31,070 nucleotides of DNA from JBBSWA01 sp038046485 (GTDB lineage Archaea > Nanobdellota > Nanobdellia > Woesearchaeales > SM23-78): NCBI GenBank assembly GCA_038046485.1, contig JBBSWA010000049.1, positions 1-31,070 on the forward strand, read 5' to 3'. Position 1 is the stretch's first letter. Every line of letters starts with the position of its first letter. This document shows positions 22,433 through 28,455 of this stretch, in pieces. Position numbers and translations under genes: made by a program. The notes under the pieces are model-generated. The model did not search any database, was not told the DNA's origin, and saw only the letters and a list, made by a program, of their open reading frames with translations.

Positions 22433-22632
22433 TGGGCCCACCGTGACTTTCATCTCCTCATATTCAAGGGTTTTTGAACCAACGAAATCGTTAGATTTCG
22501 TGGGCCAAAATTCCGAACGAAATGAGGAATTTTGAACACGGGACCGCACGATATCTAGTCACTAGTGTCCCGAGCATAGTCGAATACGCTAGTTTATCAG
22601 TCGTGTGCTCCACCAGGCTAAGCTATGGGCCC
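22433..22632 (-). tRNA. tRNA-Ile(GAU) with two introns (37/38 and T-loop 59/60)
   Basis: Removing two introns gives a perfect 74-nt tRNA: acceptor GGGCCCA/TGGGCCC, D-arm GCTT/GAGC with GG in the loop, anticodon stem CACGA/TCGTG with loop CTGATAA (anticodon GAT), T-stem CCGTG/CACGG with loop TTCAAAT, and discriminator A; CCA is not encoded. Intron 1 (22553-22594, 42 nt) is at the standard 37/38 site, with an imperfect bulge-helix-bulge. Intron 2 (22447-22530, 84 nt) splits the T-loop between 59 and 60. There TTCA pairs with TGAA as the 4-bp helix, with three-base bulges AAA and AGT, and cutting after the second base of each gives exactly the predicted T-loop. It lies 4 nt after tRNA-Asn and shares its promoter. 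Confidence 0.92.
22447..22530 (-). repeat. T-loop intron containing palindromic element
   Basis: The 84-nt intron is mostly hairpins. ACGAAATC (22482-22489) pairs with GATTTCGT (22494-22501) across a 4-nt loop. CAAAATTCC (22506-22514) pairs with GGAATTTTG (22526-22534), reaching four bases into the exon. Read on the minus strand, CCACGAAATC-taac-GATTTCGTTGG matches the hairpin cores at 28491-28516 and 30293-30318. The intron ends pair as TCCTCAT/ATGAGGA, forming the distal helix next to the splice bulges. Confidence 0.75.
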
Positions 22633-22636
22633 AAAG

Positions 22637-22728
22637 CGTCCCCAGCCGGGATCGAACCGGCGACCTCGCGGTCTCTTATGACTTTACAGTCTTAACAGCC
22701 GCGCGCTCCACCGCTAAGCTATGGGGAC
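22637..22728 (-). tRNA. tRNA-Asn(GUU) with 20-nt intron
   Basis: The spliced form has acceptor GTCCCCA/TGGGGAC, D-arm GCTT/GAGC, anticodon stem CGCGG/CCGCG with loop CTGTTAA (anticodon GTT), T-stem GCCGG/CCGGC with loop TTCGATC, and discriminator G. CCA is not encoded. The intron (22673-22692) is at the standard 37/38 position and contains the hairpin GACT/AGTC; its bulge-helix-bulge is weak, so a relaxed motif is assumed. It is the first gene of a two-tRNA transcript. Confidence 0.93.
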
Positions 22729-22865
22729 ATGTGCAAAGGAGCTTGGCTCCTGCGCATTACCAGGAATAAGGTTCCTGAGCATTACTCTCGTCTGGGTTGG
22801 TTTTTGGTTTATAAAACTTGCTGTGATTGTCTCGTCGAATATAGCTCAATAAGTTTATAAAGTGC
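22729..22865. promoter_or_regulatory. divergent promoters and hairpin leader of the tRNA transcript
   Basis: On the minus strand GTTTTATAAACC (about 22807-22818) is the TATA box for the tRNA pair, predicting a 5' leader of about 55 nt. The leader holds two hairpins: AGGAGC/GCTCCT (22737-22750 region) and CAGGAA/TTCCTG (22762-22778 region), each followed by a near-identical TGCGCATTAC or TGAGCATTAC when read on the plus strand. On the plus strand GTTTATAAAG (22854-22863) is the TATA box for the HAD gene. Confidence 0.6.
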
Positions 22866-22883
22866 TTGAAAGATCAAAAAGAG

Positions 22884-23480
22884 ATGATCAAAGGCATCAT
22901 TTTCGATTTGGATGGGGTGTATTTCAAGAACGGCAAGAAGAATTTTGTGGAAAATGTTTCTTCGAAATTTGGGGTGAATAAATCAGTGGTAGAGCAAGTC
23001 TTTCTAAAGAGCAAAGAGATGGATCAGTATAAAGAGGGCAAGTTATCTGGAGATGAGTTCTGGAATTACGCAATCCAGGAATGGAAGATCAACTCAACAC
23101 CAAAAGAGCTTTTAGAGATCTTGCAGCAAGGCTATGAAACCAATGCCCTTGCCATCGACTTAATCCATCAAGTAAAATCAAAAGGAATCAAAGCCATCAT
23201 CTGTTCAAATAATTTCAAGGAGCGCATCCAAGTGCTGAACGAACGCTTCCAATTTTTAAAGGATTTTGACGAGGTCATTTTGTCATATGAATACCAGGTG
23301 TTAAAGCCTTCATTGCTAAAAAAAGTTCCAGAAAAAACAGGCCTAGAACCGCAAGAGATCCTTGTTATTGACGACAGTGATAAAAATATTAATGGAGCGA
23401 AGAGCTTGGGTTTTCAAACCATTCTATGCAAAGAAGCAGATCGACTTACAGAGTATTTAGAAGAACTTAAAATAATGTAA
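22884..23480 (+). CDS. HAD-superfamily hydrolase
   Basis: A protein of 198 residues from ATG 22884. Motif I is IIFDLDGVYF (D8 nucleophile, D10 acid/base), motif II is IICSNN, the conserved Lys is in VLKPS, and motif III is VIDDSDKNI. The all-helical cap between motifs I and II (about 15-80) places it with phosphoglycolate-phosphatase-like HAD enzymes. Cytoplasmic phosphatase; substrate unknown. A TTG at 22866 would add six residues, but the TATA box at 22854-22863 is about 27 nt before the ATG, which is preferred. All catalytic motifs are intact. Confidence 0.88.
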   Translation: MIKGIIFDLDGVYFKNGKKNFVENVSSKFGVNKSVVEQVFLKSKEMDQYKEGKLSGDEFWNYAIQEWKINSTPKELLEILQQGYETNALAIDLIHQVKSKGIKAIICSNNFKERIQVLNERFQFLKDFDEVILSYEYQVLKPSLLKKVPEKTGLEPQEILVIDDSDKNINGAKSLGFQTILCKEADRLTEYLEELKIM

Positions 23481-23501
23481 TAGCGAATCTCATAAATATG
23501 G

Positions 23502-23584
23502 ATAATTGCGCTATTTAGTCTATATTGGCGCAATTATTCATCCCAAGAATTGCGTCAATTTATATAACCGATTAACGCAATTCT
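23502..23584. promoter_or_regulatory. two perfect 10-bp palindromes, one enclosing a TATA box
   Basis: ATAATTGCGC (23502-23511) pairs with GCGCAATTAT (23528-23537), and AGAATTGCGT (23546-23555) pairs with ACGCAATTCT (23575-23584). All four arms contain the half-site AATTGCGY. A TATA-like ATTTATATAAC sits between the second pair. The real start of the downstream secreted protein has its own TATA box at 23619-23629. The region looks like a repressor operator array. Confidence 0.7.
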
Positions 23585-23648
23585 CGATAATTGAACAAAT
23601 TGTGAGGTTATTCTTAAGATTTATATATAACGCTTCGATTCTTTGAAT

Positions 23649-24056
23649 ATGAGGTACTTCGTGTTTCTTGCTGTCATGTTTCTTGCTGTGTTAAGCTTCT
23701 TTCTTTTAATACATCAAGTCGTTGCCGTAAACGACGACGTTCGTAATAATGTCTTAGTGAATGGAACCAAATACAAGTACCAGTCATTTATAGAGATCGG
23801 AAAGGGAAAATACGCCCCCTTATTCGGACTGGGTTTGATGATTTTGCCTCAAGGAGAAGTCCCCCCAGGTTTGATCGGCTCCGCTTCCGCCATCTTTTCA
23901 TCCGGGTATCAATCCAGGGCAAAGATCGGTCAAACAGGCCCGCAAGAAGTGTTTATAGCAAAACACGTGCGTAAATCAATTGGTCATAGTGGAAGCGGAA
24001 TTGCTTCGCAAGTAGTCGACAAGAGTAAGTTAAAAGCTCCATTAAGTGAACAATAA
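23649..24056 (+). CDS. small secreted or membrane-anchored hypothetical protein
   Basis: A protein of 135 residues from ATG 23649. A hydrophobic N-terminus (about 4-26, VFLAVMFLAVLSFFLLIHQV) acts as a signal peptide or anchor; a VVA-V site near 24-27 could be cleaved. The rest (about 28-135) is a small extracytoplasmic domain with GKGKYAPLFGLGLMILPQG, rich in Gly, Lys and Ser, with no cysteine. No family is recognised. A TTG two codons upstream is possible, but the TATA box GATTTATATATAA (23619-23631) sits 18-30 nt before the ATG. The palindromic operators upstream suggest regulated expression. Confidence 0.65.
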   Translation: MRYFVFLAVMFLAVLSFFLLIHQVVAVNDDVRNNVLVNGTKYKYQSFIEIGKGKYAPLFGLGLMILPQGEVPPGLIGSASAIFSSGYQSRAKIGQTGPQEVFIAKHVRKSIGHSGSGIASQVVDKSKLKAPLSEQ

Positions 24057-24057
24057 C

Positions 24058-24290
24058 AATACTTACATTGTAAGTATTAAAACAACACATATTTTTTTAC
24101 AAAATACTTAAATCTCAACCTGAATATCTATACTTACATTGTAAGTTTTTCTAAAACAGCTTAAAATCGAAAGGTTTAAATACAAGTATACTGACAGTGT
24201 AAGTAAGAGAATACCCCCCTATTCTCGTTCTTTCTTTTTTTATTTTTTTAAAACAAAAAGCATATAAAGTAGTACTTACAATGTAAGTAC
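24058..24290. promoter_or_regulatory. array of four ACTTACAnTGTAAGT palindromes
   Basis: Four copies of a 15-bp palindrome: 24061-24075 (extended to a perfect 21-bp palindrome, 24058-24078), 24132-24146, 24190-24204 (two changes, ACTGACAGTGTAAGT) and 24274-24288 (extended to 19 bp, 24272-24290). They are spaced 58-84 bp apart. The third follows TATA-like GGTTTAAATAC (24174-24184) and the fourth follows CATATAAAG (24261-24269), positions where a bound protein would block initiation. The TACA-n-TGTA core recalls BlaI/CopY-type operators, but the regulator is unknown. The array lies before an HTH gene and a membrane-protein gene. Confidence 0.85.
24207..24249 (+). terminator. hairpin plus T-tract within the operator array
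   Basis: GAGAATA (24207-24213) pairs with TATTCTC (24220-24226) around a C6 loop and is followed by a long T-rich run (to about 24249). It looks like an intrinsic terminator that ends transcripts coming from the upstream promoters, separating them from the promoter of the HTH gene. Confidence 0.6.
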
Positions 24291-24324
24291 ATAAGTTTTA
24301 AGCAGAACGAATCAGTTGTGCGCG

Positions 24325-24615
24325 ATGCCCAGGTTGTTTGGTTGCGATCAGGGTGTACGCGTGGAAGAAGTAGAACCAGTAAAAAAAGTAAGGAAGCGAA
24401 GTTTCTTAGGTATTCCTACAAAGATTTTCAAAGATAGAAGAATCGCCGTTTTAGAGGCGATCGTCGTATTTCTAAAAGAGGAAAAGCAACTTTCATTTCA
24501 CGAAATAGCCAGTTTACTCAACCGAGATGACCGCACCATCTGGACAGTATATAATCGCGTGCAAAAAAAGAGAAAAAAATGGACACCAATCCCCGACAAC
24601 AAGCCGTCCAGTTAG
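24325..24615 (+). CDS. helix-turn-helix protein, putative regulator
   Basis: A protein of 96 residues from ATG 24325. A basic N-terminal tail (VKKVRKRSF) leads to helices with RRIAVLEAIVVFLKEEKQ and then LSFHEIASLLNRDDRTIWTV, a clear helix-turn-helix like sigma-70 region 4 or a MarR-like reader. A TTG at 24316 would add three residues (MCA); the TATA-like AAGTTTTAAG near 24293-24302 supports the ATG. The gene overlaps the next one by 37 bp. It may bind the palindrome array just upstream and control itself and the membrane protein; this is inferred from position only. Confidence 0.7.
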   Translation: MPRLFGCDQGVRVEEVEPVKKVRKRSFLGIPTKIFKDRRIAVLEAIVVFLKEEKQLSFHEIASLLNRDDRTIWTVYNRVQKKRKKWTPIPDNKPSS

Positions 24616-25172
24616 AAGTGGACAAGTTTGGAATGGAAAAAGAGCTCTCCAAGTTAAAGAGTAGGCTCATTGAGCGTGAATTAAGTTGGCCCGAGTATCA
24701 ATCCTTCAAATCTCAGCTGCTTGGAAACCGGTCTGAAAAACAGTACTTCTTTGAGATGAATCAGCAAATCAGTAGACTAAAACAGTATAAAGAATGGCAG
24801 AAAAGAAAAGAAAACCATCATCGACAAATGAAGCACCACTTCTTCTTTGCCGGCATGCTCTTTTTCTTCATTGCCGCATTGATCGTGGGCTGGTATCAGG
24901 GTTGGGCAGGAATTCAAGGTTTCACAATCAAAGAGTTTGCAGAGCCGAGTGTATTTTTAGACAAGATGGTTTATCAGGTAGGTGAACCTGTGTACATCCA
25001 TGTCTTGCCTAAAGAAACCCCCTACATGCTAACCATTGTAAAAGGGCAGGAAACATTCAGCCCAGTAGCTCAAGTCTTTGTTCCAAAGGAGCCGGGGGAA
25101 TACCAGCTTCAAGTCATGGTGGAATGGAAGACAGAGTTGAAAAAGGTGGAGATCCCCTTCAAAGTAGAGTAA
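24579..25172 (+). CDS. single-pass membrane protein with coiled coil and external beta domain
   Basis: A protein of 197 residues. The cytoplasmic N-terminus (about 1-85) is a charged, probably coiled-coil helix. One membrane segment lies at about 87-107 (FFFAGMLFFFIAALIVGWY). The outer C-terminal domain (about 120-197) is beta-rich with FLDKMVYQVGEPVYIHVLP and ends in FKVE, like an Ig-like fold. The start lies inside the HTH gene, so the two are co-transcribed. The pair could be a membrane sensor coupled to a DNA-binding partner, as in other HTH and membrane-protein pairs; no ligand or partner was recognised. Confidence 0.7.
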   Translation: MDTNPRQQAVQLEVDKFGMEKELSKLKSRLIERELSWPEYQSFKSQLLGNRSEKQYFFEMNQQISRLKQYKEWQKRKENHHRQMKHHFFFAGMLFFFIAALIVGWYQGWAGIQGFTIKEFAEPSVFLDKMVYQVGEPVYIHVLPKETPYMLTIVKGQETFSPVAQVFVPKEPGEYQLQVMVEWKTELKKVEIPFKVE

Positions 25173-25205
25173 TGCTTATAACAGCCAAGAAAGGTCTAAG
25201 AATGC

Positions 25206-25898
25206 ATGGATAGCAGTCACCCAGATATGATTAAAGAAAAATGCATAGATAATCAACCAGTAGAGACCATAAAAACAAAGGATGGCTCTTCCACATTCTA
25301 TAATTATACGTACCAAGAGCATTATCACACCTTGTTCGGAGCACGAGAAGAAGCTCTCATAAAATATGTGGAGCCTGCAAAAATAAAAGACCGGGATAAC
25401 ACCGTGATTCTTGACGTTTGTTTTGGACTCGGATACAACAGTGCAGCGGCACTTGAACAGAAAAAAGAAGGAGCGAGCATGACTATCATTGGGCTAGAGA
25501 TCGATCCAGCCATACTAAAAGAAATCAAAAACATGGATTTCCCTTTTTCAAATAAAGAGCTCTTTGTGGAGGCAATTGAAAAAGGAGAGGTAGTAAAAGA
25601 TCGTATAACCCTAAAGATCATCGTAGGAGATATTCTAAATACTATTAAAACAATAAAAGAAAAAGTAGATGTGGTCTTGTTTGATCCCTTCTCACCAAAA
25701 AAACAGCCCGAACTTTGGACACAAGACCTTTTCAAAACGATTTTTGAACTCATGAATCCTGGAGGTATACTTACCACGTATAGCTGTGCAAAGCACATAC
25801 GAGAAAGCATGAAAAATGCAGGTTTCATGGTTGAAGATGGACCGGTATTTGGCAGAAGAGCACCCGGAACCGTAGCAAGAAAAAAGCTTGAGGAGTAA
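25206..25898 (+). CDS. MnmC-like SAM-dependent methyltransferase (DUF752)
   Basis: A protein of 230 residues. The SAM site is VILDVCFGLGYNSAAAL (about 68-84), followed by GLEIDP and, for the family, the key block LFDPFSPKKQPELWTQDLF. GGILTTYSCAKHIRESM and FGRRAPGTVARKK complete the pattern of the DUF752/MnmC2 methyltransferase domain. In bacteria MnmC2 finishes mnm5U at tRNA position 34; stand-alone archaeal relatives may modify tRNA as well. The MnmC1 oxidase domain is absent. The TATA box GCTTATAACAG (about 25174-25184) lies 22-32 nt upstream. Confidence 0.85.
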   Translation: MDSSHPDMIKEKCIDNQPVETIKTKDGSSTFYNYTYQEHYHTLFGAREEALIKYVEPAKIKDRDNTVILDVCFGLGYNSAAALEQKKEGASMTIIGLEIDPAILKEIKNMDFPFSNKELFVEAIEKGEVVKDRITLKIIVGDILNTIKTIKEKVDVVLFDPFSPKKQPELWTQDLFKTIFELMNPGGILTTYSCAKHIRESMKNAGFMVEDGPVFGRRAPGTVARKKLEE

Positions 25899-25931
25899 TG
25901 TTTATAAACAAAGTCTGAGTTTTAACCTGGT

Positions 25932-26180
25932 ATGACAAACCCAAGTCCCTTATCCAATATGAGTAAAGAGGAGCAGATTGGCTTTCATAAGGGCTCTCTT
26001 AGCACCCTCACCAAGGAACGGGCAGAAATGTTAAAGATTCTGAACATCGTTGAACAGTTCATGCAGATGCACATTGCCTCACTTAAGGAACTAGGCGTTG
26101 ACTTGGAAAAAGAAGCCGAGAAAGTTGTAAAAGACGGCCCTTCAAAGCCCAAAATACCTATTGAAGATGTTCTAAAATAG
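25932..26180 (+). CDS. small helical hypothetical protein
   Basis: A protein of 82 residues. About residues 9-65 are helical, with MSKEEQIGFHKGSLSTLTKE and ILNIVEQFMQMHIASLKELG, a pattern conserved in DPANN archaea as I recall it, but without known function. It is soluble and charged, with a Pro/Lys-rich tail. ATG 25932 lies about 25-33 nt after the TATA box GTTTATAAAC (25900-25909), so the message is probably leaderless. An internal ATG at residue 10 also fits the conserved part. It may form a coiled-coil dimer. Confidence 0.7.
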   Translation: MTNPSPLSNMSKEEQIGFHKGSLSTLTKERAEMLKILNIVEQFMQMHIASLKELGVDLEKEAEKVVKDGPSKPKIPIEDVLK

Positions 26181-26216
26181 AAAGTTTTTAAATCATAATT
26201 TCTCTAAGATGGATTC

Positions 26217-26534
26217 ATGGCAACGCTTCCTTGGTTTATCTACATGATTGTAGGAGCCCTGGTTTCAGTATATTCTCGGGTGGTGATGGGAAAAAGCAAT
26301 GTATATGCGATGAAGCTCTTCTTTGGCATAGGCCTGGTTTTCTTCGGAATCGGTCTTTACAAACTAATCCTTGAGCGCTTGCGAAGTAAGAGTCTTGCAA
26401 AGAACGAGAAGAGTAGGCCCATGGACTCATCCATCATGATGTGCAAGGTATGTGGAACCAAGAATTACGCAACCTCCTTCTTCTGTCACATCTGCGGAGC
26501 CAAGATCGAGAAAAAAGCCGTTGCGCGTTCCTAG
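26217..26534 (+). CDS. membrane protein with C-terminal zinc ribbon
   Basis: A protein of 105 residues. Two membrane segments lie at about 5-22 (FIYMIVGALVSVYSRVV) and 32-50 (LFFGIGLVFFGIGLYKLIL). A basic loop follows, then a zinc ribbon with CKVCGTKNYATSFFCHICG (about 76-94), four cysteines as two CxxC pairs. The ribbon should face the cytoplasm. Such two-TM zinc-ribbon proteins are common in archaea; function is unknown. The promoter GAAAGTTTTTAAATCA (26180-26195) lies about 22-30 nt before the ATG. Confidence 0.75.
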   Translation: MATLPWFIYMIVGALVSVYSRVVMGKSNVYAMKLFFGIGLVFFGIGLYKLILERLRSKSLAKNEKSRPMDSSIMMCKVCGTKNYATSFFCHICGAKIEKKAVARS

Positions 26535-26542
26535 AGTCAGTG

Positions 26543-26725
26543 ACGTAAATCAGTTATACAAAACAATTTACGTGTCAGAAAGATGCCAAACTTAACATAT
26601 AACGGGGCATCATTCTGAGCATGTTCAGGAATGACTACAAGATGATCATTAATGATCATTCCGGACATCACTGCGCTATAGGAAATGACAACAATTAGTA
26701 TAAAAACGATTGTCATTTCCTATAG
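26543..26725. promoter_or_regulatory. cluster of palindromes around the nitroreductase promoter
   Basis: Three palindromes lie in a 232-bp gap. ACGTAAAT (26543-26550) pairs with ATTTACGT (26566-26573). ATGATCATTAATGATCAT (26642-26659) is a perfect 18-bp palindrome. CTATAGGAAATGACAA (26676-26691) pairs perfectly over 16 bp with TTGTCATTTCCTATAG (26710-26725), enclosing the TATA-like AGTATAAAAACG. An SD, AAAGGAG (26755-26761), precedes the start at 26767. This looks like a tightly controlled promoter. Confidence 0.75.
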
Positions 26726-26766
26726 AATCATAATCTTAATAAACCATTCTTCCTAAAGGAGAATGC

Positions 26767-27510
26767 ATGGATATTTTCGAAGCGATCTTCTCTCGAGTGC
26801 CAGTCGAAGAGTACACAGAAGAGCCTGTGGAGTTTGATAAGATCTTGCAGATTCTAAATGCAGCCAATCATGCCAGTTCCGCAGGGCACTTGCAGGCGTG
26901 GAAGTTCATCTTAGTGACAAGTAAGGAGAAGATTCGCTCCTTAATTCCGTATTGTTTAAAGCAGGATTGCTTGTACACGGCACAGTTTGCAATCGTGGTG
27001 TGCTTAGAAGAAGATCAATACGAGGCCTTTTATGGGTTAAGAGGAAAGCGTTTGTATACTGTTCAAGATTGTGGAGCGGCCATTCAAAACATGCTATTAG
27101 CCGCCTATGCAATCGGCTTAGGAGCCCATTGGGTTCGCGCATTTGACGAGGACCGCATCAAGGAGGTGTTCGGAATTCCAGGAAATGCAAGGCCTCAGGG
27201 TATTGTTACATTAGGTTACCCGGTGAAGTTACCCAGTCAAAAAGTGATGAAGGATCTGCAGGCCATGGTCTATTACAATGGATATGGTTCACGAATTGAA
27301 TATGGTTACCGTGCGGTTAGGGATTACAGCATCGATGTGCAAAAATACAAGAAATTAGTGCAGGAACAAATAAAGCCCATGACCTACAGCCTAGCCGATC
27401 ATGCCAAAAAGCTCTTTTTGAAGAGTAAGGCAAATGTGTCGGAAAAGACCAGCAAGTTAAAAGAGCGCCTGCACGCTTCCGTTAAAAAATTAAAGAAAGA
27501 GCGTCGTTAA
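26767..27510 (+). CDS. nitroreductase-family flavoprotein
   Basis: A protein of 247 residues. The N-terminal block FSRVPVEEYTEEPVEFDKIL and HASSAGHLQAWKFILVT match the FMN-binding start of the nitroreductase family (usually RRSxR...aPSagNxQPW), though the first Arg-Arg pair is reduced to SR. DCGAAIQNMLLAAYAIGLGAHW in part and GIVTLGYPVKLP match the middle and C-terminal core. These enzymes form FMN dimers that reduce quinones, nitro compounds or flavin with NAD(P)H. Residues about 185-247 are a basic, helical extension not typical of the family and rich in Lys. The gene is followed 1 bp later by a metallophosphoesterase gene, so they form an operon. Confidence 0.85.
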   Translation: MDIFEAIFSRVPVEEYTEEPVEFDKILQILNAANHASSAGHLQAWKFILVTSKEKIRSLIPYCLKQDCLYTAQFAIVVCLEEDQYEAFYGLRGKRLYTVQDCGAAIQNMLLAAYAIGLGAHWVRAFDEDRIKEVFGIPGNARPQGIVTLGYPVKLPSQKVMKDLQAMVYYNGYGSRIEYGYRAVRDYSIDVQKYKKLVQEQIKPMTYSLADHAKKLFLKSKANVSEKTSKLKERLHASVKKLKKERR

Positions 27511-27511
27511 T

Positions 27512-28408
27512 ATGCGTTTAGCATGCCTTCTCATGCTGGCTTTTACGTCCGTTTTTCTCTTATCCAGTTGTCTAACAACTAAAACGATCCATCTGGAATC
27601 CAAAGAAGGTCGCTTAATCGAGGTTTCAGGGCCTCCCATCCACAAAATAGGTTTGTTATCCGACATCCATGGCCATCTCGATAAATTGGATGGGTTCTTG
27701 GAACAGTTCAAATCGGAAAAAGTAGAAGCAGTAATTGTGTCAGGCGACTCAGTCTTGAATGAAGAGTTAAGCTATGGCCGAGTGGATAAAATAGAAGATG
27801 AAGCCGAGTTAGAAGAAGTGTTGAATCATCTAAAAACAGCAGGGGTGCCTGTGTTTGTAATCCCAGGGAATCATGAAGGGCAAGGGATCTATAAAAGAGC
27901 ATGGGGTGTTAAAAGAGAAAGCGTCTTTGACCTAGTACAATACCGCTTTGTAGACTTAAAGGGTCTTGACCTCGTAAGCCTGCCAGGCTATTATATAGAA
28001 ACCGATTCAACGCATCGCTTTTTGCCTGCAGATGGGTTTTTCTTGTCCAAAGAAGGTATCCAAAATCTTTCTATTCTCTTAAGACCAAAGGAAGACAAAG
28101 ATCCAGTCATGGTGATCACGCACGGCCCTCCTTTATCCAGTTTAGAAACAGGGTTTGATGTGGTTCAAGGAGTAGGACATACCGGTAGTTCTGTATTAAG
28201 AAAAGCATTGCTAGACAACCCCATTTCTTTTGCCATTTTCGGACATATCCATGAGGGAGGACCTAAGGCAGAAAACAGTACAGACTCAATCTTGGAAGGG
28301 ATTTTTTCAGACCATCTCTGGGTCAATGTGGGGGCCGTACAAGACGGCCGTGCAAGTATCTTGGAAGTAAGCGGGAATAAAGCAAGTTTTACTTCCATAT
28401 CTGATTAG
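27512..28408 (+). CDS. lipoprotein-like metallophosphoesterase
   Basis: A protein of 298 residues. It begins with a short hydrophobic segment and a lipobox, FLLSSC (C20), so it is probably a lipid-anchored, surface-exposed protein. The calcineurin-like motifs are complete: SDIHGH (D51, H53), SGDS (D79), PGNHEG (N120, H121), THGPP and FGHIHEGG. Two metal ions should bind. It should hydrolyse phosphate esters; the substrate is unknown. An internal segment (about 85-110) rich in Glu may be an insertion. The start is one base after the nitroreductase stop, so it is co-transcribed with it; no separate SD is obvious. Confidence 0.87.
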   Translation: MRLACLLMLAFTSVFLLSSCLTTKTIHLESKEGRLIEVSGPPIHKIGLLSDIHGHLDKLDGFLEQFKSEKVEAVIVSGDSVLNEELSYGRVDKIEDEAELEEVLNHLKTAGVPVFVIPGNHEGQGIYKRAWGVKRESVFDLVQYRFVDLKGLDLVSLPGYYIETDSTHRFLPADGFFLSKEGIQNLSILLRPKEDKDPVMVITHGPPLSSLETGFDVVQGVGHTGSSVLRKALLDNPISFAIFGHIHEGGPKAENSTDSILEGIFSDHLWVNVGAVQDGRASILEVSGNKASFTSISD

Positions 28409-28455
28409 TTTGGAGCGAAAGTTTTATATAGGCTAAAACGCGAGGAGAAGAGATA

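Noticed and set aside
24058..24290. CRISPR-like array of regularly spaced repeats
   Set aside because: Repeats are 15-bp palindromes spaced 58-84 bp with TATA boxes between them; spacers are not uniform and no cas gene is present. Operators fit better.
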